Shown piece after piece: positions 7,403-13,177 of a stretch of DNA of 13,177 nt. Made by a program: the position numbers and the translations under genes. The stretch comes from Niveispirillum sp. (GTDB taxonomy: Bacteria > Pseudomonadota > Alphaproteobacteria > Azospirillales > Azospirillaceae), in the NCBI GenBank assembly GCA_016463045.1, contig JAEMSB010000064.1, positions 1 through 13,177 of the forward strand, given 5' to 3'. Within the stretch, counting starts at the first letter, position 1. The number at the start of each line of letters is the position of its first letter. The notes below the pieces were generated by a model. The model saw only the letters and a list, made by a program, of their open reading frames with translations, searched no databases and was not told the origin of the DNA.

Positions 7403-7699
7403 ATGTCCCGCAAGTGCGCCGTGACCGGCAAGGGTGTGCAGACCGGCAATAACGTCTCCCACGCCAACAACAAGTCCCGCCGGCGCTTCCTGCCGAACCT
7501 GCAGGAAACTTCGCTGATGTCCGACGCGCTGGGCCGTATGGTCCGTCTGCGCCTGTCTACCAACGGCATCCGCACCATCGAACACAAGGGTGGCCTGGAC
7601 GCCGCTCTGCTGGATATCGCTGATGCCAAGCTGGATGTTGATGCCCGCAAGGTGAAGAAGCAGATCCAGAAGGTCCTGGCCGCCAAGACCGCCGCCTGA
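7403..7699 (+). CDS. rpmB: 50S ribosomal protein L28
   Basis: The product is 98 residues, normal for alphaproteobacterial L28. The start is set by the conserved N terminus MSRKCAVTGKGVQTGNNVSH, and by AGGTG at 7394-7398 just upstream of ATG 7403. The frame is open further upstream to 7310, but that extension has no similarity to L28. The rest (NNKSRRRFLPNLQ, LRLSTNGIRTIEHKGG) is typical, and the C-terminal tail is Lys/Ala-rich. L28 is a component of the large ribosomal subunit. No rpmG (L33) gene is next to it, unlike in many bacteria. A promoter lies about 100 bases upstream and a hairpin follows, so the gene is probably transcribed alone or together with the transporter gene behind it. Confidence 0.97.
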   Translation: MSRKCAVTGKGVQTGNNVSHANNKSRRRFLPNLQETSLMSDALGRMVRLRLSTNGIRTIEHKGGLDAALLDIADAKLDVDARKVKKQIQKVLAAKTAA

Positions 7700-7740
7700 T
7701 CGGCGTCTGTCGGTTCCAGTATCGCTGCTGACGGTATCGT

Positions 7741-7783
7741 CGGCCCCGCGAGACACCCGTTAAGGGGTCGTTTTGCGGGGCCG
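7741..7783 (+). terminator. Hairpin after rpmB, possible terminator or attenuator
   Basis: CGGCCCCGC (7741-7749) pairs with GCGGGGCCG (7775-7783), with further G-U and A-U pairs inside and an inner ACCC/GGGT stem, so most of the 43 bases fold. The T-run after it is poor (only TTT at 7791-7793 and TTTT at 7801-7804). It may terminate weakly, stabilise the rpmB message, or affect read-through into the transporter gene 50 bases downstream. Confidence 0.5.
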
Positions 7784-7833
7784 CTGCCGTTTGTGCTCCC
7801 TTTTATATCTGCCCGCCCTTCGGGACTGCCCCC

Positions 7834-8622
7834 ATGTCCTTGTCCCCCGCCGACCTGATCGCCTTTCTGAACGCCGTGCCGCCGGAACTGCTGCTGCTGT
7901 GCCAGGCGCTGTTCTGCTTTGGCACGATTCTGGTCATGGTGCGGCTGTTCGGGGCGCCGGGCCTCTATCTCTACATCGCCACCGCCGTGATCGCGGCGAA
8001 TGTGGAGGTGCTGAAGGCGGTGCAGTTCGGTTTCTATGACCATCCCGTCGCCATGGGCACTGTGCTGTTCGGGTCGACATATCTGGCCACCGACATATTG
8101 ACCGAACATTACGGGCGTGATGCCGCACGCAAGGCGGTGTTCCTGTCCTTTGCCGCCTATCTTCTGTTCACCCTGTTCATGATCATCACCCTGGGTTACC
8201 GCCCAATGACGGAGGCGCAGGCGGGCACCGACATGGCCTGGGCCCTGCCGATGCAGGACCATATCGCCGCCCTGTTCACCCCCGCCCCAGCCCTGTTCGC
8301 GGCGGGGATGACGGCCTATCTGACCAGCCAGTTATTCGACGTCTGGGTCTATCAGCGCATCCGGGGCGCCACCGGCGACCGGCACCTCTGGCTGCGCAAT
8401 AATGGCAGCACCATGCTGTCGTCGCTGGTCGACAACGTCATCTTCTCCGTCCTGGCCTGGGTCGTCTTCGCCCCTGATCCCGTGGGCTGGGAGGCGCTGC
8501 TCTACACCTATATCCTGGGCACCTATGGCATGCGGGTCGCGCTGTCGATCCTCGACACGCCGTTCATGTACCTGTCGCGGCGCATGGTGCGGCGGGTGGA
8601 TGGGGTGGCGGTGAAAGGTTGA
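7834..8622 (+). CDS. yhhQ: Queuosine precursor transporter, YhhQ/QPTR (DUF165, COG1738) family
   Basis: The product is 262 residues with about six hydrophobic segments, for example at residues 18-38, 44-60, 100-123, 150-168, 196-214 and 220-240. Family marks are the polar stretch GSTYLATDILTEHYGRDAAR after the second or third helix, SQLFDVWVYQRI in the middle, and LRNNGSTMLSSLVDN before the penultimate helix. Members move queuosine precursors (preQ0, preQ1 or queuine, depending on the organism) across the inner membrane to supply tRNA modification. tgt, which inserts such bases into tRNA, is 3.1 kb downstream on the same strand, which supports the role; a two-gene accessory unit lies in between. 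It starts 134 bases after rpmB. No recognisable preQ1 riboswitch is seen in that gap, and the ribosome binding site is weak. Confidence 0.93.
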   Translation: MSLSPADLIAFLNAVPPELLLLCQALFCFGTILVMVRLFGAPGLYLYIATAVIAANVEVLKAVQFGFYDHPVAMGTVLFGSTYLATDILTEHYGRDAARKAVFLSFAAYLLFTLFMIITLGYRPMTEAQAGTDMAWALPMQDHIAALFTPAPALFAAGMTAYLTSQLFDVWVYQRIRGATGDRHLWLRNNGSTMLSSLVDNVIFSVLAWVVFAPDPVGWEALLYTYILGTYGMRVALSILDTPFMYLSRRMVRRVDGVAVKG

Positions 8623-8650
8623 TGGTGCGTGTGGATTTGCGCGCGTGAGG

Positions 8651-8680
8651 TTGGCGCACCCGGCGGCGGTGGAATATGAT
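8651..8680 (+). promoter_or_regulatory. Candidate promoter of the two-gene STAND unit
   Basis: TTGGCG (8651-8656) is followed after 18 bases by TATGAT (8675-8680). The -10 matches consensus at five of six positions and the -35 at four of six. Transcription would start near 8687, about 20 bases before the ATG of the small membrane protein, leaving room for its GGGGAGG ribosome binding site. The unit therefore appears able to be expressed independently of the transporter gene upstream. Confidence 0.55.
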
Positions 8681-8707
8681 CATCCTGTCCGGTTGGGGAG
8701 GGTGCGA

Positions 8708-8983
8708 ATGGGTGATCTGCAACCATGGCTGCTGATTGGCAGCGTTGTTTTGCTGGCCCTGGGGTTGCTGCTGTTGATGCTGCGGCCAAGCCGAAAGGCG
8801 GTGGTGAATGTTGGCAACGCCAACAGCAACGTCACCATAACCAATGTCGCGGGGGACCAGAACAACGGCGGCGCAGCCCTCGGCCCGTCGGCAGGGTGGC
8901 AATGGTTCTTTGGCTGGGCCGGTATCGGCCTTGGCCTGATCGGGATTGCCATATCCCTGTGGCCCACGTTGAAGGGGCCATGA
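8708..8983 (+). CDS. Small two-helix membrane protein with Gly/Asn-rich loop, putative effector partner of the STAND protein
   Basis: The product is 91 residues, not a family I recognise. The start is ATG 8708, with GGGGAGG ending 7 bases upstream; the frame is open further left without a better signal. Helix one spans about residues 6-25 (PWLLIGSVVLLALGLLLLML). A loop of about 40 residues follows, beginning RPSRK, and helix two spans about 66-86 (WFFGWAGIGLGLIGIAISLW). By the positive-inside rule the RPSRK end places the loop in the cytoplasm. The loop holds NVGNANSNVTITNVAGD (34-50), a beta-prone Gly/Asn-rich motif repeated at the N terminus of the next protein. The stop TGA shares a base with the ATG of that gene, so the two proteins are made together. 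I infer a membrane-acting effector or anchor activated through the shared motif; nothing in the sequence shows an enzymatic activity. Confidence 0.75.
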   Translation: MGDLQPWLLIGSVVLLALGLLLLMLRPSRKAVVNVGNANSNVTITNVAGDQNNGGAALGPSAGWQWFFGWAGIGLGLIGIAISLWPTLKGP

Positions 8984-11601
8984 TGACGGCAACCACCACC
9001 CTGGGGAACAACAACAGCCACTGCGTCACAATCAACGCCACAGGCAATGTCGCGTTTACGCAGGTTCAAACGGCGCAGATTCCGCCGCAGAAGCCCTGGT
9101 TCAATACACAACCGCTTGGGAAGAACAATCACCTTTCCCTGCTGCGCTGGGACAGGCGCGTCTGCGAGCGTGTGGGCCGCGATGCGGAGTTCGAGGAATT
9201 GCTGGCCTGGACCGATGACGGCGATCCCGGCGTTCAGGCCCGCTTGATTACGGGGGATGGCGGCACCGGGAAAAGCCGTCTGGCCGGTGATCTGGCCCAA
9301 GAGCTGGTGGAACGGGGTTGGCGCGCGGAAAAGCTGGCGGACAGGTTGACCGAACAGCTTGTTCTGCCGCTGGGGGAGTTCCAACCGCGCGAGGATACGG
9401 CAACGCTGGCCCAGCGGACACCGACACGACAGACCGTTGCCAAGCCAGCCTACAAGGGCGGCTTGTTGATCGTCATTGATTATCCCGAAGGCCGGATGCC
9501 GCTGGTTGAACGGCTGCTGGAGTCGCTGCGCGATTATGCGGTGCAGGAAGATATCCGCGTCCGCCTGTTGCTGCTGTCCCGACGCGATAGCCAGGAATGG
9601 GACCCCGTGATCGAACGGGCGAGGGCGGAGGGGCTGTTCCAGACAGACGCCATCCATCTGGGTCGATCCAACACCCCCGCCGCACAGTTCGTCACCATCC
9701 TGAACGGTGTTGCCAAGGCGTTGAAGCAGACCCCGCCGCCGCTTCCCGCCGGGGAGCCGGATAAATGGCTGTCCAGTAACAGGGCCTATCAGCAGCCGTT
9801 ATTCTTGGCGGCTGTCGCCCTACATTTCTGCCTGCATCCGGAGGCGGGACTTACATTGGGCGGGCCGGAGGCCGTGACAGCCCTGGTCCGCCGTGAACGG
9901 ACACGGGCAGAAAATGAAAGCGTTGGATTGGGCTGGGAACCCAATATTCTACCCCGCCTGTTGGCGCTTGCCACCCTGCGCGGGGGGCTAGAGTCGGCCA
10001 AGCTGAATGAATTGGGCCAGATGTTGGGGGTTCCGGCGGGGCCGGACCTGTGTGACCGGCTGCGCAATGCCTGCGACGGTCGTATCCGGGACAATGTTCT
10101 GGTCGCCCTGGAACCCGACCTGCCAGGGGCGGCCTTTGCCACCCTGGTCCTGTCGGAACGGGCGGATATGGCCCCGGATTGGATTTGGCAGACCATTGTC
10201 GATAACCCGATGGGCCTGATCCCTCGCCTCGAACAGGTGTGCCATGATGCGGAGGGCACACTGCAACTCCTGTCAGAAAGTCGGATCAGCTGGTTGCTGA
10301 CGGCGATGGTGGCATTCAAGCCCGACAGGGCACAGGCCCTTCGAGACCTTGCGTACAGCATGGACCGGTCCCACCGCCTTGCAGCTTTGGCCGTGATGGT
10401 AGGCCAAATTCTGTTGGGCGATGCCAGTTTGGACGATGATTACCGTTCACGGTTACTCAACAACCTTTCTGCCGACCTGTTCGATGCCGGCGACGCGAAG
10501 GGGGCCCTGGAGACAATCATCAAGGCCGTCGCAATCAGAGAAACGCTGGCCATCGGAAACCCCGGGCGCTTCAATCCTGATTTAGCAATGAGCCTGAACA
10601 ACCTGTCCCTCCGCCTGTCCGATGCTGGCGACACGAAAGGAGCGCTGGACGCCATCCGCCGGGCTGTCACCATCCATAAGGTGCTGGCTGCTGAAGACCC
10701 AGGTCGTTTCAATACGGAATTGGCAAATTGCCTGAATAGCTATTCGAACCGCCTATCGGATACAGGCGACGCGGAGGGGGCGCTTGATGCGATCACTGAT
10801 GCCGTCAAAGTTTATGAGACGCTGGCAGCCGAAGAACCCGATCGCTTCAATCAGCAGTTGGCAGCGAGCCTAAACAACCTGTCAAATCACCTATTCCATG
10901 TAGGCGACCAGCAAAGAGCGCTCAACGCGAGTATCAGGTCCGTCGGGATCATTGAGACCTTGGCTGCGAAGAAACCCGGTCGCTTCAATCCAAACTTGGC
11001 GTCCGCTCTGAACAACCTGTCTGTCGATCTAGCCCATTCAGGCGACGTGCATGGGTCGCTGAACGTTATTCGAAAGGCGGTAGCAATCAGAGAGAGGCTG
11101 GCCGCAGAGAACCCTGCGCGTTTCAATTCCGACTTGGCTAGCAGTTTAAACAATCTTTCCGTCCAGCTGTCTGAGACCGGCGACAGAAACGGAGCCCTGG
11201 ACGCTATTCGAAGGACTGCTGCAATTTACCGGATGCTTGCGAAGGAAAACCCCGGTCGTTTCAACCCCGACTTGGCACGAAGCCTGAGCAACTTGTCTAA
11301 CCACCTCTATCATAGGGGCAAGGTTGATGGCGCGCTGGACGCCATCAGCCAGGCTGTCACGATTTATGAGACGCTGACCGCCGAGAATCCCGGTCGCTTC
11401 TGCTCCGACTTCGCCGGTACTCTGGCGATTCTTGCACAGCTGACCTTTAAAGGCGGCGACCGTGTCGAAGCCATCCGCTTGGTCGAGCGAGCCATTAATC
11501 TGATTGAACCCCAGGCTAATGCCTATCCGGAAAGCCAAGCCGGTCATTGGCTTTACATGATGCAGCAGGAACTCGCTGGTTACCTTACCACCCCACCCTA
11601 A
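8983..11601 (+). CDS. NLR-like STAND P-loop ATPase with C-terminal TPR array
   Basis: The product is 872 residues from ATG 8983, chosen because GAAGGGG ends five bases before it; ATG 8980 is the alternative. Order of parts: an N-terminal motif TLGNNNSHCVTINATGN (6-22) shared with the preceding small membrane protein; VCERVGRDAEFEELL, a pre-NTPase element; Walker A GDGGTGKS (91-98); Walker B LLIVID ending at D166; a sensor-like LLLLSRRDSQEW (195-206); and a helical, probably winged-helix region (about 320-480, including LEPDLPGAAFATLVL). Eight TPR-like units follow from about residue 481. Seven of them start exactly 46 residues apart with P-G-R-F-N-x-x-L-A-x-S-L-N-N-L-S. The layout is that of signal-transduction ATPases used as ligand-sensing switches, including anti-phage NLR-like proteins. 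No enzymatic effector domain is fused to it. The TPR part has lower GC than its neighbours. Confidence 0.85.
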   Translation: MTATTTLGNNNSHCVTINATGNVAFTQVQTAQIPPQKPWFNTQPLGKNNHLSLLRWDRRVCERVGRDAEFEELLAWTDDGDPGVQARLITGDGGTGKSRLAGDLAQELVERGWRAEKLADRLTEQLVLPLGEFQPREDTATLAQRTPTRQTVAKPAYKGGLLIVIDYPEGRMPLVERLLESLRDYAVQEDIRVRLLLLSRRDSQEWDPVIERARAEGLFQTDAIHLGRSNTPAAQFVTILNGVAKALKQTPPPLPAGEPDKWLSSNRAYQQPLFLAAVALHFCLHPEAGLTLGGPEAVTALVRRERTRAENESVGLGWEPNILPRLLALATLRGGLESAKLNELGQMLGVPAGPDLCDRLRNACDGRIRDNVLVALEPDLPGAAFATLVLSERADMAPDWIWQTIVDNPMGLIPRLEQVCHDAEGTLQLLSESRISWLLTAMVAFKPDRAQALRDLAYSMDRSHRLAALAVMVGQILLGDASLDDDYRSRLLNNLSADLFDAGDAKGALETIIKAVAIRETLAIGNPGRFNPDLAMSLNNLSLRLSDAGDTKGALDAIRRAVTIHKVLAAEDPGRFNTELANCLNSYSNRLSDTGDAEGALDAITDAVKVYETLAAEEPDRFNQQLAASLNNLSNHLFHVGDQQRALNASIRSVGIIETLAAKKPGRFNPNLASALNNLSVDLAHSGDVHGSLNVIRKAVAIRERLAAENPARFNSDLASSLNNLSVQLSETGDRNGALDAIRRTAAIYRMLAKENPGRFNPDLARSLSNLSNHLYHRGKVDGALDAISQAVTIYETLTAENPGRFCSDFAGTLAILAQLTFKGGDRVEAIRLVERAINLIEPQANAYPESQAGHWLYMMQQELAGYLTTPP
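10423..11526 (+). repeat. Array of eight 138-bp TPR-coding units
   Basis: Unit starts fall at 10423 (degenerate), 10561, 10699, 10837, 10975, 11113, 11251 and 11389, exactly 138 bases apart. Each encodes 46 residues of the type PGRFNPDLAMSLNNLS followed by an RLSDAGD-like turn, GALDAI, a second helix and ETLAAEN. Protein similarity between units is high, but third positions have diverged, so the array arose by duplication some time ago and is now kept by selection on the protein. The first and last units are the most divergent, as is usual for TPR solenoid caps. Confidence 0.85.
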
Positions 11602-11635
11602 TCCGCCCTGCCATTCCGCACCGCTTCTGTACAAA

Positions 11636-11673
11636 AGCGCCGTTTTCGCCAATACCGGTAGGCGAGCGGCGCT
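11636..11673 (+). other. Two-step hairpin between the STAND gene and tgt
   Basis: An outer stem AGCGCCG (11636-11642) / CGGCGCT (11667-11673) encloses an inner stem TCGCC (11646-11650) / GGCGA (11661-11665), whose loop contains the palindrome TACCGGTA. No T-run follows, so it is a weak terminator at best. It could be an RNA leader element or a protein-binding site before tgt. The remaining bases of the 115-base gap show no clear promoter or ribosome binding site. Confidence 0.4.
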
Positions 11674-11716
11674 GTGCGCCTGAGCACCCCATTCCCTGAA
11701 AGTCTGCATTCACACC

Positions 11717-12934
11717 ATGGCCATCTCCTACCCCGGTTTTTCCTTCGACATCACCCACCGCGATCCGGCGGGCAGCAAGGCCCGGATCGGGACCTTGTCC
11801 ACCCCGCATGGCGCCATCCAGACGCCGAATTTCATCTTCTGCGGCACCAAGGCGGCCATCAAGGGGCTGACGACGGAGCAGATGCGCGACGAGAAGACCG
11901 ACATCATCCTGGCCAATACCTATCATCTGATGATCCAGCCGGGGGCCGATCTGGTGGCCAAGCTGGGCGGCCTGCATAAGATGATGAACTGGCATGGGCC
12001 GATGCTGACCGACAGCGGCGGGTACCAGATCTTTGCCATGGGCCATGGGTCGGTGGCGGATGAGGTGAAGGGGCGGCGCACCACGACGCGCGAGAAGACC
12101 CTGTTGAAGATCACCGAGGAGGGGGCGACATTCCGGTCCTACACCAACGGGGAAAAGCTGTTCCTGACGCCGGAGAAGAGCATCGACATTCAGCGCAAGC
12201 TGGGGCCCGATTTCGTCGTGCAGCTGGATGAATGCACGCCGTTCCATGTGGACCGCAAATATACGGCCCGGTCGATGAAGATGTCGCACCGCTGGGGCGA
12301 CCGGTCGCTGACGGCGTTCAAGGAATTTGGCGGCATCTCGGCTAACGGCATGCCGCAGGCCATGTATGGCATTGTCCAGGGCGGGGTTTATCCCGACCTG
12401 CGCAAGGAGAGTGCGGAGATCGTGGCGAACCAGGACTTCTTCGCCACCGCCGTCGGCGGCTGCCTGGGCGCCACGCGCGAACAGATGCATGAGGTGGTGG
12501 GCATGGCCATGGCGCATGTGCATCCCACAAGGCCTGTCCATCTTTTGGGCATTGGCGGCATTGTCGATATTTTCGAGGGCGTGGCGCTGGGCATCGACAC
12601 GTTCGACTGTGTCAGCCCGACGCGAATCGCCCGCCATGGCTGGGCCCTGGCGCCCGGCGTGAAGGGCGAGCGTCTGAACATGCGCAATGCCCGGTTCAAG
12701 GATGATGACAGCCCCATCGACCCCGAATGCGGCTGTTATGCCTGTCGCACGGCCAGCCGTGGCTATATCCACCATCTGCTGAAGGCGGAGGAGATGCTGG
12801 GCATGCAGTTGCTGACAATGCACAATGTCCACACCATGAACCGCCTGATGCGCGATATCCGCGCCGCCATCATCACCGGCACCCTGGCCGAGGCACGGCG
12901 CAAATGGGTGTGGCAGCCGGGGGACAGTGAATGA
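11717..12934 (+). CDS. tgt: tRNA-guanine(34) transglycosylase
   Basis: The product is 405 residues. The enzyme exchanges guanine 34 of GUN anticodons for a queuosine precursor. Visible active-site parts are TDSGGYQIF with the general acid/base at D99, QLDECTPF (171-173), GIVQGGVYPDLR, GVALGIDTFDCVSPTR with the nucleophile at D297, and the zinc site C338-x-C340-x2-C343-x25-H369. The sequence is diverged from the usual bacterial form. The pocket loop reads AVGGCLG, placing Gly251 where bacterial enzymes have Val (Val233 in Zymomonas), and SPIDPECGC near the zinc site resembles eukaryotic enzymes. Cys173 keeps the bacterial state. The gene starts at ATG 11717 without a clear Shine-Dalgarno sequence, and its stop overlaps the next start (ATGA). 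A queuosine-precursor transporter gene lies upstream, beyond the two-gene STAND unit. Confidence 0.96.
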   Translation: MAISYPGFSFDITHRDPAGSKARIGTLSTPHGAIQTPNFIFCGTKAAIKGLTTEQMRDEKTDIILANTYHLMIQPGADLVAKLGGLHKMMNWHGPMLTDSGGYQIFAMGHGSVADEVKGRRTTTREKTLLKITEEGATFRSYTNGEKLFLTPEKSIDIQRKLGPDFVVQLDECTPFHVDRKYTARSMKMSHRWGDRSLTAFKEFGGISANGMPQAMYGIVQGGVYPDLRKESAEIVANQDFFATAVGGCLGATREQMHEVVGMAMAHVHPTRPVHLLGIGGIVDIFEGVALGIDTFDCVSPTRIARHGWALAPGVKGERLNMRNARFKDDDSPIDPECGCYACRTASRGYIHHLLKAEEMLGMQLLTMHNVHTMNRLMRDIRAAIITGTLAEARRKWVWQPGDSE

Positions 12935-13177
12935 ACCCGCCGGCCAGCGGCAGCAGCGCGTCCGCCATCGTCGCCGGCCTGTCCGGCGTGGTGGATGAAC
13001 ATCTGCGATGGCTGACGCAATGGCACAAGGCCGCCCTGTTCACGCGTGACAGCGGCATGTCGGGGCCGGACGCCGCACCGGAACCCAAGGGCTTTGCCGC
13101 CTGGGTGGCGCGGGTCAAGCGCGGCAGTGTGGCCCATCAACCGGCCTTCGACCGGCTGGTGCGGTGCATGACCAGTT
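12931..13177 (+). CDS. N terminus of a probable CZB-domain signalling protein (possibly a diguanylate cyclase), cut by the window end
   Basis: ATG 12931 overlaps the tgt stop as ATGA, and the frame runs open to the window end (82 codons). After a short Ser/Ala-rich lead come VVDEHLRWLTQWHKAALF and GFAAWVARVKRG, then a helix FDRLVRCMTS. The spacing resembles the chemoreceptor zinc-binding (CZB) domain at the N terminus of DgcZ-type diguanylate cyclases, where a His, a Cys in a CxFGxW motif and two later His residues bind zinc. Here the first His is present (H24), but the Cys position reads PKGFAAW and so appears to be Lys. The later His residues and any GGDEF domain are outside the window. Identification is by eye and tentative. 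Confidence 0.5.
   Translation, partial: MNPPASGSSASAIVAGLSGVVDEHLRWLTQWHKAALFTRDSGMSGPDAAPEPKGFAAWVARVKRGSVAHQPAFDRLVRCMTS

Noticed and set aside
7700..7833. preQ1 riboswitch before the queuosine-precursor transporter
   Set aside because: The gap holds a GC-rich hairpin, but no compact preQ1-I stem-loop with its A-rich tail and no recognisable preQ1-II layout.
7129..8262. 377-codon minus-strand open frame across rpmB and the transporter gene
   Set aside because: It runs through two well-identified genes, the rpmB promoter and a hairpin on the plus strand, and its translation has no family features.
8725..8982. N-terminal extension of the STAND ATPase frame back to 8725
   Set aside because: This stretch overlaps the small membrane protein gene in another frame. 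The extension has no membrane or domain character, and a good ribosome binding site precedes ATG 8983.
10423..11526. CRISPR-like regular repeats
   Set aside because: The 138-base period is protein-coding throughout, the units differ at the DNA level and there are no spacers; it is a TPR array.
8623..11716. Transposon or integrative element carrying the STAND unit
   Set aside because: I found no transposase or integrase frame, no terminal inverted repeats, no tRNA gene and no obvious direct repeats at the edges.
11585..12832. 415-codon minus-strand open frame
   Set aside because: It is antisense to tgt, whose zinc site and catalytic residues are intact. No start signal or domain supports the antisense frame.

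Overview
The window is high-GC chromosomal DNA from an alphaproteobacterium, most likely a member of the Rhodospirillales (Azospirillum/Niveispirillum-like). This is inferred from the split glycine decarboxylase (gcvPA-gcvPB), the TrmL-HemF pair, the style of the L28 protein and the codon use; no rRNA gene is present to confirm it. Most of the window is ordinary core metabolism and translation.

Layout: (1) 1-2040, plus strand: the 3' end of gcvPA and all of gcvPB, overlapping by one base and closed by a strong intrinsic terminator. (2) 2112-4809, plus strand: an orphan periplasmic solute-binding protein, a class I SAM methyltransferase and a class I/II PLP aminotransferase. The aminotransferase ends inside a long palindrome that also marks the boundary with convergent genes. 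(3) 7147-4851, minus strand: a small uncharacterised ORF, trmL (TTG start), hemF and a histidine phosphatase, closely spaced and probably one operon. (4) 7267-8622, plus strand: a sigma70-type promoter, rpmB (L28), a hairpin, and a YhhQ-type queuosine-precursor transporter. (5) 8651-11601, plus strand: an accessory two-gene unit with its own promoter. It encodes a 91-residue two-helix membrane protein and an 872-residue STAND-like P-loop ATPase ending in eight 46-residue TPR units. (6) 11717-13177, plus strand: tgt, then an overlapping gene cut by the window end that looks like the N terminus of a CZB-type signalling protein, probably a diguanylate cyclase.

The most interesting item is region 5. 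The cytoplasmic loop of the small membrane protein and the extreme N terminus of the ATPase carry the same short Gly/Asn-rich beta motif (GNANSN-VTI and GNNNSHCVTI). The two genes overlap as TGATG. A small membrane protein and an NLR-like sensor sharing a short motif suggests homotypic, possibly amyloid-like, signalling from a TPR sensor to a membrane effector, that is, a candidate abortive-infection or cell-death module. This is an inference. The unit sits between two genes of one pathway, yhhQ and tgt. The Tgt has a Gly where bacterial enzymes usually have Val in the base pocket, which together with the transporter suggests salvage of queuine or another queuosine precursor.
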